From Clostridia bacterium (lineage in GTDB: Bacteria; Bacillota; Clostridia; Christensenellales; UBA3700): a stretch of DNA of 26,918 nucleotides. The notes beneath the pieces were generated by a model. The model made no database searches. It was not told the origin of the DNA and was given only the letters and a program-made list of their open reading frames with translations. This document shows positions 1 through 9,300 of this stretch, piece by piece (position 1 is the stretch's first letter; each line of letters opens with the position of its first letter). The position numbers and the translations under genes were made by a program. Location: positions 1 through 26,918 of the forward strand of contig JAIEEW010000133.1 of assembly GCA_029067255.1 (NCBI GenBank), in the 5' to 3' direction.

Positions 1-432
1 AAATCCGAAGAATTTTTTAGTGCAAACGATCTTTCCGAAAAAGTCATATTTTCCATGCGATCGGCGTGGAGCAAATTTGACGTTATATTCTCTGAAAAAG
101 TCGACGAAGCATGTTTGATACACGGCGATTTGAACGTTGCGAATATAATGGTCTGCAAAAAGTACAAAGTCAACGGTTTTATCGACCCACTCAACTCAAT
201 GTACGCGGACAGAGAGTACGATTTATTTCAGTTCGATAACCTTACCGGAAAGAGATTTTATCTACGCGAAACCTATATCCGCAAATACGGAGCAAGTAAA
301 TATTGCGATGCCAAATGCGCTTTTTACGGCTTATGGAACGAAGTATATTGCTATATAAAATCAGGCTTGCTTGTAAAATTGATTATGAATCCGCTTACAA
401 AAAATATGCGCAAAAGGCTTGCGGAACTATGA
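1..432 (+). CDS. Phosphotransferase, fructosamine kinase / APH-like, 3' part only
   Basis: The reading frame is open from base 1 and ends in TGA at 430-432, so the gene starts outside the window; an internal ATG at 55 is probably not the start. The visible part is the catalytic half of the kinase-like fold. HGDLNVANIM matches the Brenner motif (HGDxxxxN) holding the catalytic Asp and a metal-binding Asn. About 15 residues later, FIDPLNSMYADREYDLFQF matches the DP...REYDL metal-binding segment typical of the fructosamine-kinase/aminoglycoside-phosphotransferase superfamily. These enzymes transfer phosphate from ATP to a sugar, glycated amine or aminoglycoside hydroxyl in the cytoplasm. The substrate cannot be told from this piece. 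The stop codon overlaps the start of the next gene (ATGA), so the two are probably translationally coupled. Superfamily call is firm, substrate unknown. Confidence 0.75.
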   Translation, partial: KSEEFFSANDLSEKVIFSMRSAWSKFDVIFSEKVDEACLIHGDLNVANIMVCKKYKVNGFIDPLNSMYADREYDLFQFDNLTGKRFYLRETYIRKYGASKYCDAKCAFYGLWNEVYCYIKSGLLVKLIMNPLTKNMRKRLAEL

Positions 433-1352
433 TCTCGCTAGGCGCAAAAATCACAAGAGCAGTCCTTAAAATTTATACCTACCCATACCGTAAAAAACAT
501 AAATCTTTATCGCGTTCTATTAAGTTTAGTAAAAAGCCTTATTTGCCACCAAAAAACTATCGTTACGAAGTAAAAAATATAGACGGAACAAAAATCGAAA
601 TATTATCCCCGATAGAAGAAAACAACAGTTTATACGCTATTGTACAGTTTCACGGCGGCGGACATACGCAAGCAATGAATAAGATGTACAGAAAAGTTGC
701 CGAGCGACTTTGTAAATCAACAGGCTATCCTGTATATTCAATTGATTACAAAACCGACAGCAACCTTACTTATCCGTCAGTACATAGAGAATGTTATGCG
801 GCGTACGCGAATTTACTTGACTGTCTTTTGAAAGAAAAGCGTATCATTGCTATAGGCGACAGTTTTGGCGCTAATTTAATGCTTTCCACCTGTTTGAAAC
901 TTCGCGACAAGAAAATTCAATTACCTTGCGCGCTGATTTCAATATCGTGTTACGTCGATTTGGCTGCGACGGGATCTTCCTACAAAAAAAATTGTTACGT
1001 CGACCCTTTGTACTCTTTAACCAAGCGTCAAAATTTTGAAAGACATGAAAATTTTATAAGGCGAAAAACTCCCTATTGCGGCTTAACGTCGCCTTATGAT
1101 GCGTATTTGTCGCCTGCTTACGCAGAATACCAAAATTTCCCGAATATGCTTTTACAGTGCGGAGATTGCGAAACTTCAGAAAGCGACAGCGACATGCTGT
1201 ATGAAAAAGCGATTGCGGCAAACGTGAAAGTAAAACTTACAAAGTATAATGGCATGTGGCATGACTTTCAGTATTTAACGCCGTTTTTGAAAGAAAGTAA
1301 ACGCGCATGGAAAGAAATAAGCGAATTTATCAAACAGATAGCGTTACAATGA
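429..1352 (+). CDS. Alpha/beta hydrolase (HSL/acetyl-esterase type)
   Basis: The frame is open further upstream, but the start is placed at the ATG at 429. It overlaps the upstream stop as ATGA, has AAAGG about 10 bases before it, and gives a 307-residue protein of normal family length. HGGG (residues 75-78) is the oxyanion-hole motif of the hormone-sensitive-lipase-like family. GDSFG (143-147) is the nucleophile elbow with Ser145. A GD-x-E-rich stretch near 245-253 probably holds the acid, and GMWHDF gives the catalytic His278. No signal peptide is seen, so it should be a cytoplasmic carboxylesterase or amidase on small acyl substrates. Overlap with a kinase-like gene suggests a shared substrate, perhaps a glycoside or antibiotic-like small molecule; that is inference only. 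Confidence 0.8.
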   Translation: MISLGAKITRAVLKIYTYPYRKKHKSLSRSIKFSKKPYLPPKNYRYEVKNIDGTKIEILSPIEENNSLYAIVQFHGGGHTQAMNKMYRKVAERLCKSTGYPVYSIDYKTDSNLTYPSVHRECYAAYANLLDCLLKEKRIIAIGDSFGANLMLSTCLKLRDKKIQLPCALISISCYVDLAATGSSYKKNCYVDPLYSLTKRQNFERHENFIRRKTPYCGLTSPYDAYLSPAYAEYQNFPNMLLQCGDCETSESDSDMLYEKAIAANVKVKLTKYNGMWHDFQYLTPFLKESKRAWKEISEFIKQIALQ

Positions 1353-1509
1353 CGCGAAACCATGCGCTTGAATACTAGAACGCTGATTGAAAAACGATAA
1401 AAGAAGGCTTACACTGATTAGGAGAATTGCTTAAAGATTACTAAAATAAAAAGTTACTATTGTTACTTTAATATAAAAATTTATAAAACGAAAATTTGCG
1501 CTAACCTAT

Positions 1510-1535
1510 CGGTTGGGGAAATCCATCCCCAACCG
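1510..1535 (-). terminator. Strong hairpin after the reductase operon
   Basis: A perfect 10-bp GC-rich stem (1510-1519 with 1526-1535, arms CGGTTGGGGA and TCCCCAACCG) with a 6-base loop sits 7 bases past the stop of the RibD-like gene. It lies between two convergent genes and could serve both strands. Neither side has a good T tract, so it may stop transcription weakly or protect the 3' end of the message. The rest of 1353-1542 shows only AT-rich sequence. Confidence 0.55.
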
Positions 1536-1542
1536 AAATCAT

Positions 1543-2250
1543 TTATCTTATTGCGTTAGTAAAATTATAACGGAGCCAAACAGCATTCCCGTCCAGTTTT
1601 TGAACGTCTAGTAATGTAAACGCTATAGCCGAGTTTTGCGATTTCCCACCTTTTTCAAACACGGTTACTCTGTCTTCCCCGTCTGCGGCAGGGGCGAGTA
1701 CAAGACTTAATTCATCAATCATACCGCTATCCGCAAACGCCCAATCAATATAACCGCCGCCCGCTATCATAAGTCTGTCGATTTTGAAAAGTTCTTTGAG
1801 TTTCACCATACACGCGACGCAATCCAAATCCGTCTTACCTGCAAATATATAAGATATTCCCAGATTTCTTAAATAGGCTGCATATTCGTCGGAAACGTTT
1901 TCAGTTAAAACTTCTATGATATGCTGTCTTTTGCCGTGTCTTTCCAAATAATTTTTTGAGTAAGCGAGTTTGCCGTATCTGTCGATAGCAACCGCAAACG
2001 GCGGCTCTGCTTCCGGCGATAAGTAATCTTTTCGTCCCGTCGATTTCGCTTTGGAAAGTTTTCCAACACAGCCGTCGCAAAATTCAAGCATTGTCGTCGT
2101 CCCGTATAAAATAGCGGAACAGTCAAAATTAACGCGAATCGCGCCGTATGCTTCCAACGCTTCTAAGCATTCCGATTTGCCCATAAAACTCCCCGCAATG
2201 GCGCCGTCCAACGCGCTTAAAACGTGGCATATTGTATACGGTCTGTTCAT
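1543..2250 (-). CDS. RibD C-terminal / dihydrofolate reductase-like reductase
   Basis: A 235-residue protein matching the stand-alone RibD-C (bacterial bifunctional deaminase-reductase C-terminal) fold. It opens with RPYTICHVLSALDGAI, the usual first strand and substrate loop. AILYGTTTM lies near residue 50, and the strongest signature is AGGGYIDWAFADSGMIDELSLVLAP near 163-188, the NADPH-binding GGG loop followed by the DEL helix. Such proteins reduce a small cyclic substrate with NADPH. Without the deaminase half it is unlikely to be the riboflavin enzyme itself. A TTAGGAGAG ribosome binding site precedes the ATG. It is the last gene of the aldo/keto reductase unit, 21 bases after the flavodoxin gene. 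Fold call is firm, substrate unknown. Confidence 0.82.
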   Translation of the reverse strand: MNRPYTICHVLSALDGAIAGSFMGKSECLEALEAYGAIRVNFDCSAILYGTTTMLEFCDGCVGKLSKAKSTGRKDYLSPEAEPPFAVAIDRYGKLAYSKNYLERHGKRQHIIEVLTENVSDEYAAYLRNLGISYIFAGKTDLDCVACMVKLKELFKIDRLMIAGGGYIDWAFADSGMIDELSLVLAPAADGEDRVTVFEKGGKSQNSAIAFTLLDVQKLDGNAVWLRYNFTNAIR

Positions 2251-2271
2251 TCTACAATCTCTCCTAAATAA

Positions 2272-3471
2272 TTACAGAACTTTAAGCGCGCTAAGCCAAT
2301 CCAAAACAGTCTTTTCTGACGTCCCCGAACTGAAGCGCTGACCTGCTAACCAGTTCCCTGTTCCCGCCATTTCGGCAAGCAACATTCCGCTCTGTCCCAA
2401 TCCCGAACTTGCCGACGTAGCAAACGGAATAACAGTTTTGCCGGTAAAGTCGTTATCTTTAATAAAATTGTTTACAGGCCACGCCGCAATGCCCCACCAA
2501 ATGGGATAACCTATGAATACAGTATCGTAATCCGCCCAATTAGCGACAGCGGTATTTGTCAATTCTATATTTCGTAAACTCACGTCGTTATGCTCTCGCG
2601 AAACGCGACTGCTTGAATTGTTATAATTCAAATCCGCGCCGGTATATGGATCGACTGGAACAAGTTCGAACATATCGCCGCCCGTTGCGTCGGCAATATA
2701 TTCCGCCACCCTTTTTGTAGAACCTGTCGCCGAAAAATATACTACAAGAACGCCTGCCCCTTTCTCACTCGGCAAATCGTCTTGCGGCGGAATAATCTCC
2801 GTGGAATCATTTGATTCATTATCGTTTGGATTCGAAGGTTGTTCAAGAGTCGCTATCAATCCTAATCCGTCAAGCCAATTACGAATGGTATTTTCATCGC
2901 TGCGATTAAACAGCCTGCCTTCGTTTACCGTCGCTTTTGTATTGCTGCGAATATCCGCCGTACTTTCGCTGATAGGACTACCGCCGCTCGTAGCGAACGT
3001 ATAAATAGTTTTACCGCTCAAATCATAGTAGTTGAGAAAACTCAAAACCGCCATAGGCGCGGTATGCCACCAAATCGGAAATCCCAAAATTATTGTGTCG
3101 TACTCGGCAATCGCTTCGTCCGGCAAATACGTTGCGAGTTCAGGACGTGCGTTGTTGTCCTTTTCTTCTTTCGCTACTTCCGTCGTGGGCGTATATGCGC
3201 TGGGATACGGTTCTTTACGCTCTATCTCGAAAATATCCGCGCCGCTTAATTCCCGTATCTTTTCTGCTACGCCTTTAGTTGTGTTTGTTTTGGAAAAATA
3301 CGCTACAAGTGTTTTGCTAGTAACCGTGAACGAATTGTCGACGTTAGCATTTGACGGACGGGTATAATCGTCAGGCGGATTTTCTCCGCCGTCATTTGAA
3401 TTGCAAGCGACAAACGAAAAAGTCATAACCATACATAGTACGATTGCTATAAAAGATAAAATTTTTTTCAT
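2272..3471 (-). CDS. Lipoprotein with two tandem flavodoxin domains
   Basis: A 399-residue protein. Residues 1-22 form a lipoprotein signal peptide ending in FVAC, with Cys23 as the lipidated residue, so it should sit on the outer face of the membrane. A low-complexity linker leads to a first flavodoxin domain (about 51-205: LVAYFSKTNTTK phosphate loop, then LGFPIWWHTAP and FATSGG). An Asn/Asp/Pro-rich linker leads to a second domain (about 240-399: LVVYFSATGSTK loop, IGYPIWWG, FATSASSG). The second loop fits the flavodoxin T/S-x-T-G-x-T FMN site better; the first has Asn for Gly. Flavodoxins carry one or two electrons on FMN. The gene lies 14 bases after the aldo/keto reductase, whose stop codon merges with its ribosome binding site (TAAGGAG). 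It may pass electrons at the membrane surface; the partner is unknown. Confidence 0.88.
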   Translation of the reverse strand: MKKILSFIAIVLCMVMTFSFVACNSNDGGENPPDDYTRPSNANVDNSFTVTSKTLVAYFSKTNTTKGVAEKIRELSGADIFEIERKEPYPSAYTPTTEVAKEEKDNNARPELATYLPDEAIAEYDTIILGFPIWWHTAPMAVLSFLNYYDLSGKTIYTFATSGGSPISESTADIRSNTKATVNEGRLFNRSDENTIRNWLDGLGLIATLEQPSNPNDNESNDSTEIIPPQDDLPSEKGAGVLVVYFSATGSTKRVAEYIADATGGDMFELVPVDPYTGADLNYNNSSSRVSREHNDVSLRNIELTNTAVANWADYDTVFIGYPIWWGIAAWPVNNFIKDNDFTGKTVIPFATSASSGLGQSGMLLAEMAGTGNWLAGQRFSSGTSEKTVLDWLSALKVL

Positions 3472-3485
3472 ATTCCATATTCTCC

Positions 3486-4373
3486 TTACCAGTTTTTCTT
3501 TTCTTTTTTGTGATCGTTGTTACGCTTTCTTTCTTCAACCATTTGCGCAAACCATTCCACCATAGCGGGGTCTGTATGAGAGAAGAAAGAACTTTGCTTT
3601 TTATCAAGACTAGCCATAACAGCCATATCTTCTTTTGAAAGTTCAAAATCAAACACGTTGAAATTCTGTTTCATTCTTTCGATATGAACGGATTTCGGAA
3701 TAACGACGATACCACGTTGCAACTCCCAACGAAGTATTACCTGCGCCACGGTTTTGTTGTATTTAGCGGCGATTTTCGCTATAGTTTCGTTGGTAAACAA
3801 ACCGTTTCTGCCTTCGCCGAACGGCGCCCATGCTTCAATTTGCACGCCGTATTTTTCCATCCACTTTTGCGCTTCTATCTGCTGGTTATGCGGATGAGTT
3901 TCCACCTGATTGACCATGGGTTTGATTCTCGCAAAACTGCAAATATCTACCATTCTGTCAGGATAGAAGTTGGATATGCCTATTGCGCGGATAACGCCTT
4001 GAGCGTAAAGGTCTTCCAGCGCTCGCCACGCTCCGTATACGTCTGCAAACGGCTGATGCAAAAGCGCAAGATCGACGTAGTTTGTTTTCAACTTGCGCAG
4101 CGATTCCAAAATCGACGCTTTGGTCTCTTCATACCCGTAATGCTCAACCCATACTTTTGTTGTCAAAAATATTTCTTCGCGCGGAATACCCGATTTAGCG
4201 ATAGCGTTGCCGACTTCTTCTTCGTTGAAATAACTTTGCGCAGTATCAATATGGCGATAGCCTACTTTTAGAGCGTCAAGTACGCAACGCTCGCATTCGT
4301 CTTTACTGACCTGATAAACGCCGTATCCGAGCTGCGGCATTTTGACTCCGTTTGATAACTTAACATATTGCAT
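3486..4373 (-). CDS. Aldo/keto reductase
   Basis: The frame opens at 4442, but the ATG at 4373 is chosen. GGAG lies 10 bases before it, and the protein then starts MQYVKLSNGVKMPQLGYGVYQ, the normal start of the family (295 residues). The catalytic tetrad is Asp43, Tyr48, Lys73 and His106, in HIDTAQSYF, LTTKVW and LLHQP. AIGISNF, PMVNQVETHP and VIPKSVH near the C-terminus are the usual barrel and NADPH-binding motifs. It is a cytoplasmic NADPH-dependent reductase of aldehydes or ketones, of the 2,5-diketo-gluconate reductase-like branch. The C-terminus ends in a Lys-rich tail (KRNNDHKKEKKNW). It is the first gene of a three-gene unit with the flavodoxin lipoprotein and the RibD-like reductase. 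Confidence 0.92.
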   Translation of the reverse strand: MQYVKLSNGVKMPQLGYGVYQVSKDECERCVLDALKVGYRHIDTAQSYFNEEEVGNAIAKSGIPREEIFLTTKVWVEHYGYEETKASILESLRKLKTNYVDLALLHQPFADVYGAWRALEDLYAQGVIRAIGISNFYPDRMVDICSFARIKPMVNQVETHPHNQQIEAQKWMEKYGVQIEAWAPFGEGRNGLFTNETIAKIAAKYNKTVAQVILRWELQRGIVVIPKSVHIERMKQNFNVFDFELSKEDMAVMASLDKKQSSFFSHTDPAMVEWFAQMVEERKRNNDHKKEKKNW

Positions 4374-4421
4374 ATTAAAATTTCTCCTATTAGTTTTTGG
4401 TTTAATTATTTCCTTACTTGC

Positions 4422-4485
4422 ATTATAAATCACGTCAAACAAAAACGGAAGTTCAATTAAGTTTATAGTTTAAACAAAAAGTTTA
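4422..4485 (-). promoter_or_regulatory. Promoter of the aldo/keto reductase unit with putative LysR site
   Basis: On the minus strand a perfect TATAAT lies at 4422-4427, with no good -35 box 17 bases upstream (TTCCGT). Upstream, 4471-4485 reads TAAAC-AAAAA-GTTTA, the same dyad found at the LysR promoter (6203-6217). A further GTTTA half-site is at 4461-4465. If transcription starts near 4415, the dyad is centred near -63, the classic position of a LysR-type recognition site, and a poor -35 box fits an activated promoter. The role is inferred from position and repetition. Confidence 0.5.
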
Positions 4486-4490
4486 TACAA

Positions 4491-4517
4491 AAAAGAGCGA
4501 CCTTTAGTCGCTCTTTT
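4491..4517 (-). terminator. Terminator after the CMD-cupin gene
   Basis: An 11-bp perfect stem (AAAAGAGCGAC at 4491-4501 pairs with 4507-4517) has a 5-base loop. It is followed on the minus strand by TT and AT-rich sequence. It lies about 20 bases past the CMD-cupin stop and separates the LysR unit from the aldo/keto reductase unit. The A and T flanks make it able to act on both strands. Confidence 0.8.
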
Positions 4518-4536
4518 ATAAATTCAATTAATTTGA

Positions 4537-5295
4537 TTACTTTACTACGTTTTCGTATTCTTCATCCGAAACAGGCTCGCTCCAATCGGTTTTTCCGTTT
4601 TCAGCGGGAACTTCTATCGCAAGATGGGAAAACCAACCGTCTTTTCCTGCGCCATGCCAATGTTTTACTCCTACGGGAATATTGACTACGTCGCCCGCCT
4701 GCATTTTAACAGCGGCTTTACCGTATTCCTGATAATAGCCTTCTCCGCCTACGCAAACGAGAATTTGTCCGCCGCCCTTTGTCGCGTTGTGAATATGCCA
4801 ATTATTGCGGCATTTCGGCTCAAACGTTACGTTGGCGATAAATACTTGTTCTTTTGATATGGGAGCGAGATAACTTTGCCCTTTGAAATATTTAGCGTAA
4901 GCGTCGTTTGGTTCGCCTATGGGGAAGAAAATGGTATTTTGATATTTTTCCTTTTCCGTAAGCGCGGGCATTTCTTCATTCCAAACTTCCTTTGCAAGAT
5001 TGAAGACCGCCCAACCTTTGGGCCAGCCTGCGTAGAACGCCGTATGAGTTATTGCCGCAACTATTTCTTCTTTTGTAACGCCATTGTTTTTTGCGTTCAA
5101 TAAATGATGCTTCAAAGAACTGTCGCATATTCCCTGCGACATCAACGATACTACCGTTATTATACATCTTGTCTTAACGTCGATGCCGTTGGAATTCCAA
5201 TTTTCTCCGAATAAAATATCGTCGTTGTAATGCGCGAATTCTGGCGCAAATTTCCCAAGCGAATCTCTGCCCGCTGTCTGTACGATTTTTTTCAT
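4537..5295 (-). CDS. Carboxymuconolactone decarboxylase-like protein fused to a cupin
   Basis: The ATG at 5295 is chosen over a TTG at 5301, because AAGGAG then lies 7 bases before it. The LysR stop ends just ahead, so the two genes are almost touching. The 252-residue protein has two domains. Residues about 10-110 are a carboxymuconolactone decarboxylase/AhpD-like helical domain (VKTRCIITVVSLMSQG..., LKHHLLNAKNNGVTKEEIVAAITHTAFYAGWPKGW). Residues about 150-235 are a cupin with metal-binding residues in WHIHNATKGGGQ and IPVGVKHWHGA. The paired CxxC of AhpD peroxidases is absent; a single Cys lies in QGICDSS. The family handles lactones, quinone-like compounds or peroxides, and such fusions often neighbour aldo/keto reductases and flavodoxins. 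It should be cytoplasmic; its exact reaction is not known. Confidence 0.87.
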   Translation of the reverse strand: MKKIVQTAGRDSLGKFAPEFAHYNDDILFGENWNSNGIDVKTRCIITVVSLMSQGICDSSLKHHLLNAKNNGVTKEEIVAAITHTAFYAGWPKGWAVFNLAKEVWNEEMPALTEKEKYQNTIFFPIGEPNDAYAKYFKGQSYLAPISKEQVFIANVTFEPKCRNNWHIHNATKGGGQILVCVGGEGYYQEYGKAAVKMQAGDVVNIPVGVKHWHGAGKDGWFSHLAIEVPAENGKTDWSEPVSDEEYENVVK

Positions 5296-5297
5296 GA

Positions 5298-6188
5298 TCA
5301 AACTCCTTGTATCTTACATATAGTTTTAATAAATTTCGTTACCTGTCTTGACGGCGTCGGCGAATACAAGATCCCAAATGGAATCTTATAATTCCACTTT
5401 GCCGGAACAATCTTCAACAACGGATGTACGTCTTCCCAGCCGGCAACCGTAATGATAGGGATATTCTCTTTAGCGGCTTGATTGAACGCTGAAATATTGA
5501 ACATATTAAAGTCTTCAATCTGCGTCCCGTTTGCGACCAATTCTTCTCTTAATTCATCAATAAACCTATTCCAGCCTTTGCGAATAAGCATTACCTTTCT
5601 ATTTCGTAGATCTTCTATCCCTATTTCTTGTTTTCCATTTAGGGTATGCGTAACGGGAATAGCAAACAGCAACGGCTTATCGTATAAATGCGCGGCAAGA
5701 CACTCGCGCTCTTCCAGAAATTTTTCGTCGTACAATCCGCCTACTATATCAATGTGTTTTCCAAGATTTTTCAATATTTCTACAGAATTGATTGGAGTAT
5801 TGTCAAAGGGAATCAATTCGATTTTCATATACGGGTCGATTTCTTGCAACTTGCTCCACACGTCTAGTAGGAATTTAGCGGGCGTCATTATAGACGTTCC
5901 GATACGGATCGTTTGACGTTTGTCTTTATCGTCTATATCCTTCGCCTTTTCTATCGCGCGTTCGGAATAATCGATTATATACTTCGCGTCTTGCAAAAGA
6001 CTTTTACCCGCTTCCGTCAATGCCAAACCGTGATTAGTACGGTTGAACAACGTTATGCCCAACCTGCCTTCAAGCGCATTGATCTGCTTCATAACGGCTG
6101 TAGGCGAAATAAAAAACGCTTCGGCAGTTTTGCTGAAACTGCCGTTTTCCGCAACCGATATAAAAGTTTCCAACTGCGTATTGTACAT
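5298..6188 (-). CDS. LysR-type transcriptional regulator
   Basis: A 296-residue protein of normal LysR length. Residues 1-60 form the winged helix-turn-helix (LETFISVAENGSFSKTAEAFFISPTAVMKQINALEGRLGITLFNR). From about 90 onward lies the two-lobed effector-binding domain (IRIGTSIMTPAKFLLDVWSKLQ... to ILYSPTPSRQVTKFIKTICK). AAAGGG precedes the ATG. Its stop abuts the start of the CMD-cupin gene, so both are on one message. It is the natural candidate to control both this unit and the adjacent reductase unit, because the same dyad occurs in both promoters. The effector is unknown, plausibly an electrophile or aldehyde given the target genes. Confidence 0.93.
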   Translation of the reverse strand: MYNTQLETFISVAENGSFSKTAEAFFISPTAVMKQINALEGRLGITLFNRTNHGLALTEAGKSLLQDAKYIIDYSERAIEKAKDIDDKDKRQTIRIGTSIMTPAKFLLDVWSKLQEIDPYMKIELIPFDNTPINSVEILKNLGKHIDIVGGLYDEKFLEERECLAAHLYDKPLLFAIPVTHTLNGKQEIGIEDLRNRKVMLIRKGWNRFIDELREELVANGTQIEDFNMFNISAFNQAAKENIPIITVAGWEDVHPLLKIVPAKWNYKIPFGILYSPTPSRQVTKFIKTICKIQGV

Positions 6189-6201
6189 ACTTTCCCTTTA
6201 T

Positions 6202-6250
6202 ATAAACAATTAGTTTATGTGATTATACCACTCTTTTGATAAAAAGTCAA
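6202..6250 (-). promoter_or_regulatory. LysR gene promoter with dyad operator
   Basis: TTGACT (minus strand, 6245-6250) and TATAAT (6222-6227) are separated by exactly 17 bases, a near-consensus promoter. Just downstream, at the expected start of transcription, lies the dyad ATAAAC-AATTA-GTTTAT (6202-6218). A repressor bound there would block the start, which fits the autorepression common in LysR-type regulators. Confidence 0.7.
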
Positions 6251-6294
6251 TGCGTATCTTCTTTCCGTCGATATATGTCAAAACGTAAAAAATC

Positions 6295-6317
6295 AGGGAA
6301 CCTGCAATAAGTTCCCT
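6295..6317 (-). terminator. Terminator at the end of the toxin/surface protein run
   Basis: AGGGAAC (6295-6301) pairs with GTTCCCT (6311-6317) across a 9-base loop. On the minus strand the stem is followed by GATTTTTTACG, giving a T tract. It lies 39 bases past the stop of the last surface protein, and is the only clear terminator seen after the toxin promoter. Confidence 0.65.
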
Positions 6318-6356
6318 AATTTATTCATACTGCTTAACGTTTATTTACGTCGTCAT

Positions 6357-9300
6357 TTATATTGCGGTCAACGTAACTTTCGCTTCATAGAATTTCCACG
6401 TAAATTTATCCCAAACGCCGTCGTCATACGTATAGAAACCAAGTCGGATTTTCGTATTTTGCGAAAATTTATCAATGCTCAACGTTACTGAGAAATTATT
6501 ATTCCAACTTTGCGATTTTGTCGGCTGGAACTTATCCTTAGTGTAAACGTTGCTGCCGTTGACATCAAGCCACAACTTAGCAAAATTTCCGTCATGCTTT
6601 ACTCTTTCAAGAAGAGCGCTGATATTGATTTTTATCTTTGTATACCCTAACTCTTTGAGAGTATTGATATCCAAATTCACAAGATATTCTCTAGTATGGA
6701 AATCCTTGTTTTGATTTTCGTCCAACTCTTTGACTTCATCGCCCGATACTCCGTTTATATCCGCGTCTTGACCTATATGCACAACTACCGACGTGCGTAC
6801 CCAATAAGCGTACAGGTATTTATCTTGATTACCCGAATAGTCTTCGCTGAATACATAATCTTTTGCGCCGTTATTCGCAGTAGACCAACCTGTCTGTAAA
6901 TAACCGGATCTTGTGCACAACTCACCTGCAATTTTCACGCTGCAACCTTGCTTTTTATAAACGCTTTTTACTCGTATGATTTGCGACGAATTGTTTTCAT
7001 AATAGTAAACAATAGCGCTGAAAAATACTTCTGAGTAAAAGTTGATTTCCTGCCCGTTATATTTTTGTTTCGCCGTAATTGTAAGCGTAAAACCGCTATC
7101 CGGCGCAGATGCGATCGCGCTTCCGTTCATACTTCCGCCAGTCAACGTCCAAACCAAATCTTCCTTGTTATACGTAAATGAAGAATCCCAACCTGTCAAA
7201 TCAAAACTGTTGTCAATCTCTATACTGGTCTGAGAAACTCCCAAAGAACCGCTAACGCGTTTGAATATAGCAACGTCTTGGGCTTCGATCCTACTCTTAA
7301 TATTGCTTGGCGCAGACGCGCCGTTCGTATAAATATAGTAAGTCTGTGTTCCGTCATGAACGGTAATTTTGTACGTTACGTAATTATTTCTACCGCTCTG
7401 TCCCGATTTTACGCTCAAAGTAAACGTATCGTAATCTTTAATTCCGCCTGCGTAAATAAGCGTAGCGTTGGAAGATACTTCTACGGAATAAGTCAATCCG
7501 TAATTTATTTTACCGCCCAAACCTTTGTATTTTATACGCATATCTACGCTCTGTCCTTCTTCTAGTTGCGGAGCGCCGTAATCAATGTCATATTTATGTC
7601 CGTCTTTGCCGTTTGTCTGTAAATACTCTAATGAGAATGCTCCGTCAAGAGCCGCAACGGTAAATTCCTTATATTGCCACGTATCGCTGTCAAAAGTCCT
7701 GTAAGGCACTCTTACAAGCGTACCCGCGTTTGCATTAGTGGATATATAAAGGAAACCGTCTTCGCACTGCGCGACAATTCCGTTTTTGTCCGCGGTTACG
7801 TTAGGATCGCCCCACTCAACAGATTTATTGGACGCGTGGCCGTGTCCGTTTATCGTAATCAAAGAATTCAAATCCAACGTACCGTCCCTATGGAACGTAG
7901 CGTCGGATATTTCCGCGCTCAAAGCGGGCACGTAGACCGATAAGTAGCAATCCTGCGAGAATACTTTCCCGCCATGATTGTAGTTTACCGTAATAGTTAT
8001 GAACGGATGGTCTTCATTCATCGCGCTAAGATCGGAAATTTTTATCAAACTTCCCGAAGTAGTAATTATCCCGTTATTTGCGATCAACGTAACGTCTATA
8101 TCCGTTACGTTGTCAATAGTATAAACAATTTCGACTCTCAAAGAATCGGACGGAAGCGCTTTTATATTTTCGTTATCCACCGCAACGCCGTCTTTAACAA
8201 TTTCTATACTCTCAAACGCTTCCGCATAAACCGGCATTACTGTTAAATTGCGCTTCAAAGGCATGGAGTCGACTCCCGTCCACTCGTTGGTAAGATTGGC
8301 CGAATACTCTATTATACTTCCCTTACTGGTCAAAGACTTCGGCAAAGTAAGCAATCCGTTTGAGTCTACAACGGCAATGGAAGCATCGATATCGTTAAGC
8401 GAATAGAATATGGGCACGGGGTTATCCGCAAGCAAAGTCGCATACTTAGGAAACGCTTCGGCTTGCATATCGTAGGAGCGAAAATTCTCCACGTTGTCAA
8501 CAATCGAATTGACAAACACTATGCTTTCGACAGGAATATAAATCGAAACGGTAATTTCATCGAATCCGTCGCTGTAAGCCGCTCTTATTTTTACTTCCGG
8601 ATGCGGTATTTTCATGCCCTCTGACCATTCGCTAGTAGGGCGCAAGACAAACGTTCCGTCAGAATGAACGTAACCGTCTTCAACGTATTCCTGCCCTTTT
8701 ACAATTATATAATTCAATCCTGTAGAATCTACGCCGTTGACGGTAGATTCCAAACTCACCGTATCGGCTGCGACGCTACTCGCGACTGCCAACGCTTCGC
8801 CTGCGGCGTTAAAACGTCCAAGCGGCGTAATCGCGGAAATTTCCACAACGGTAGTAGGCATATACAACGTCAGCGTAACGCTGTCGAACGCGTTGGGATT
8901 GTCTACCGAATAAGCGGTTATGGTAACAGTGGAATTGACGTCTATAACAGCGACGTCTTTCTTAGCAGTTATAGTTCCGCTCGCTTCGTCAAAGTCTTCG
9001 ATGTATTTCATACCGTTGCCCGACAATTCGTAACGCAAAGACTGATCGCTTGCATATGAAGGGAAAAATTCGCAAGAAACCGTCCTTGTCTTGCCGATAT
9101 GTAATTTATCGTCTGTTCCCGGCGACGATAACGTTATGCTTTTTACAGGTACCTTTGCGACAGTCATTTCAATAGGATTGCTTTCTATCCCGTCCACTCC
9201 TGCCGTTACTGTAAATACGCTTCCTATCTCAACGTCGGGCGATACGGCGATCACAGCGGTTCCGCGCGCTCTACCGTCCATCAACTCGACCGTCGACACT

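Noticed and set aside
3684..4271. A 195-codon open frame on the + strand
   Set aside because: Fully antisense to the aldo/keto reductase, whose catalytic tetrad is intact.
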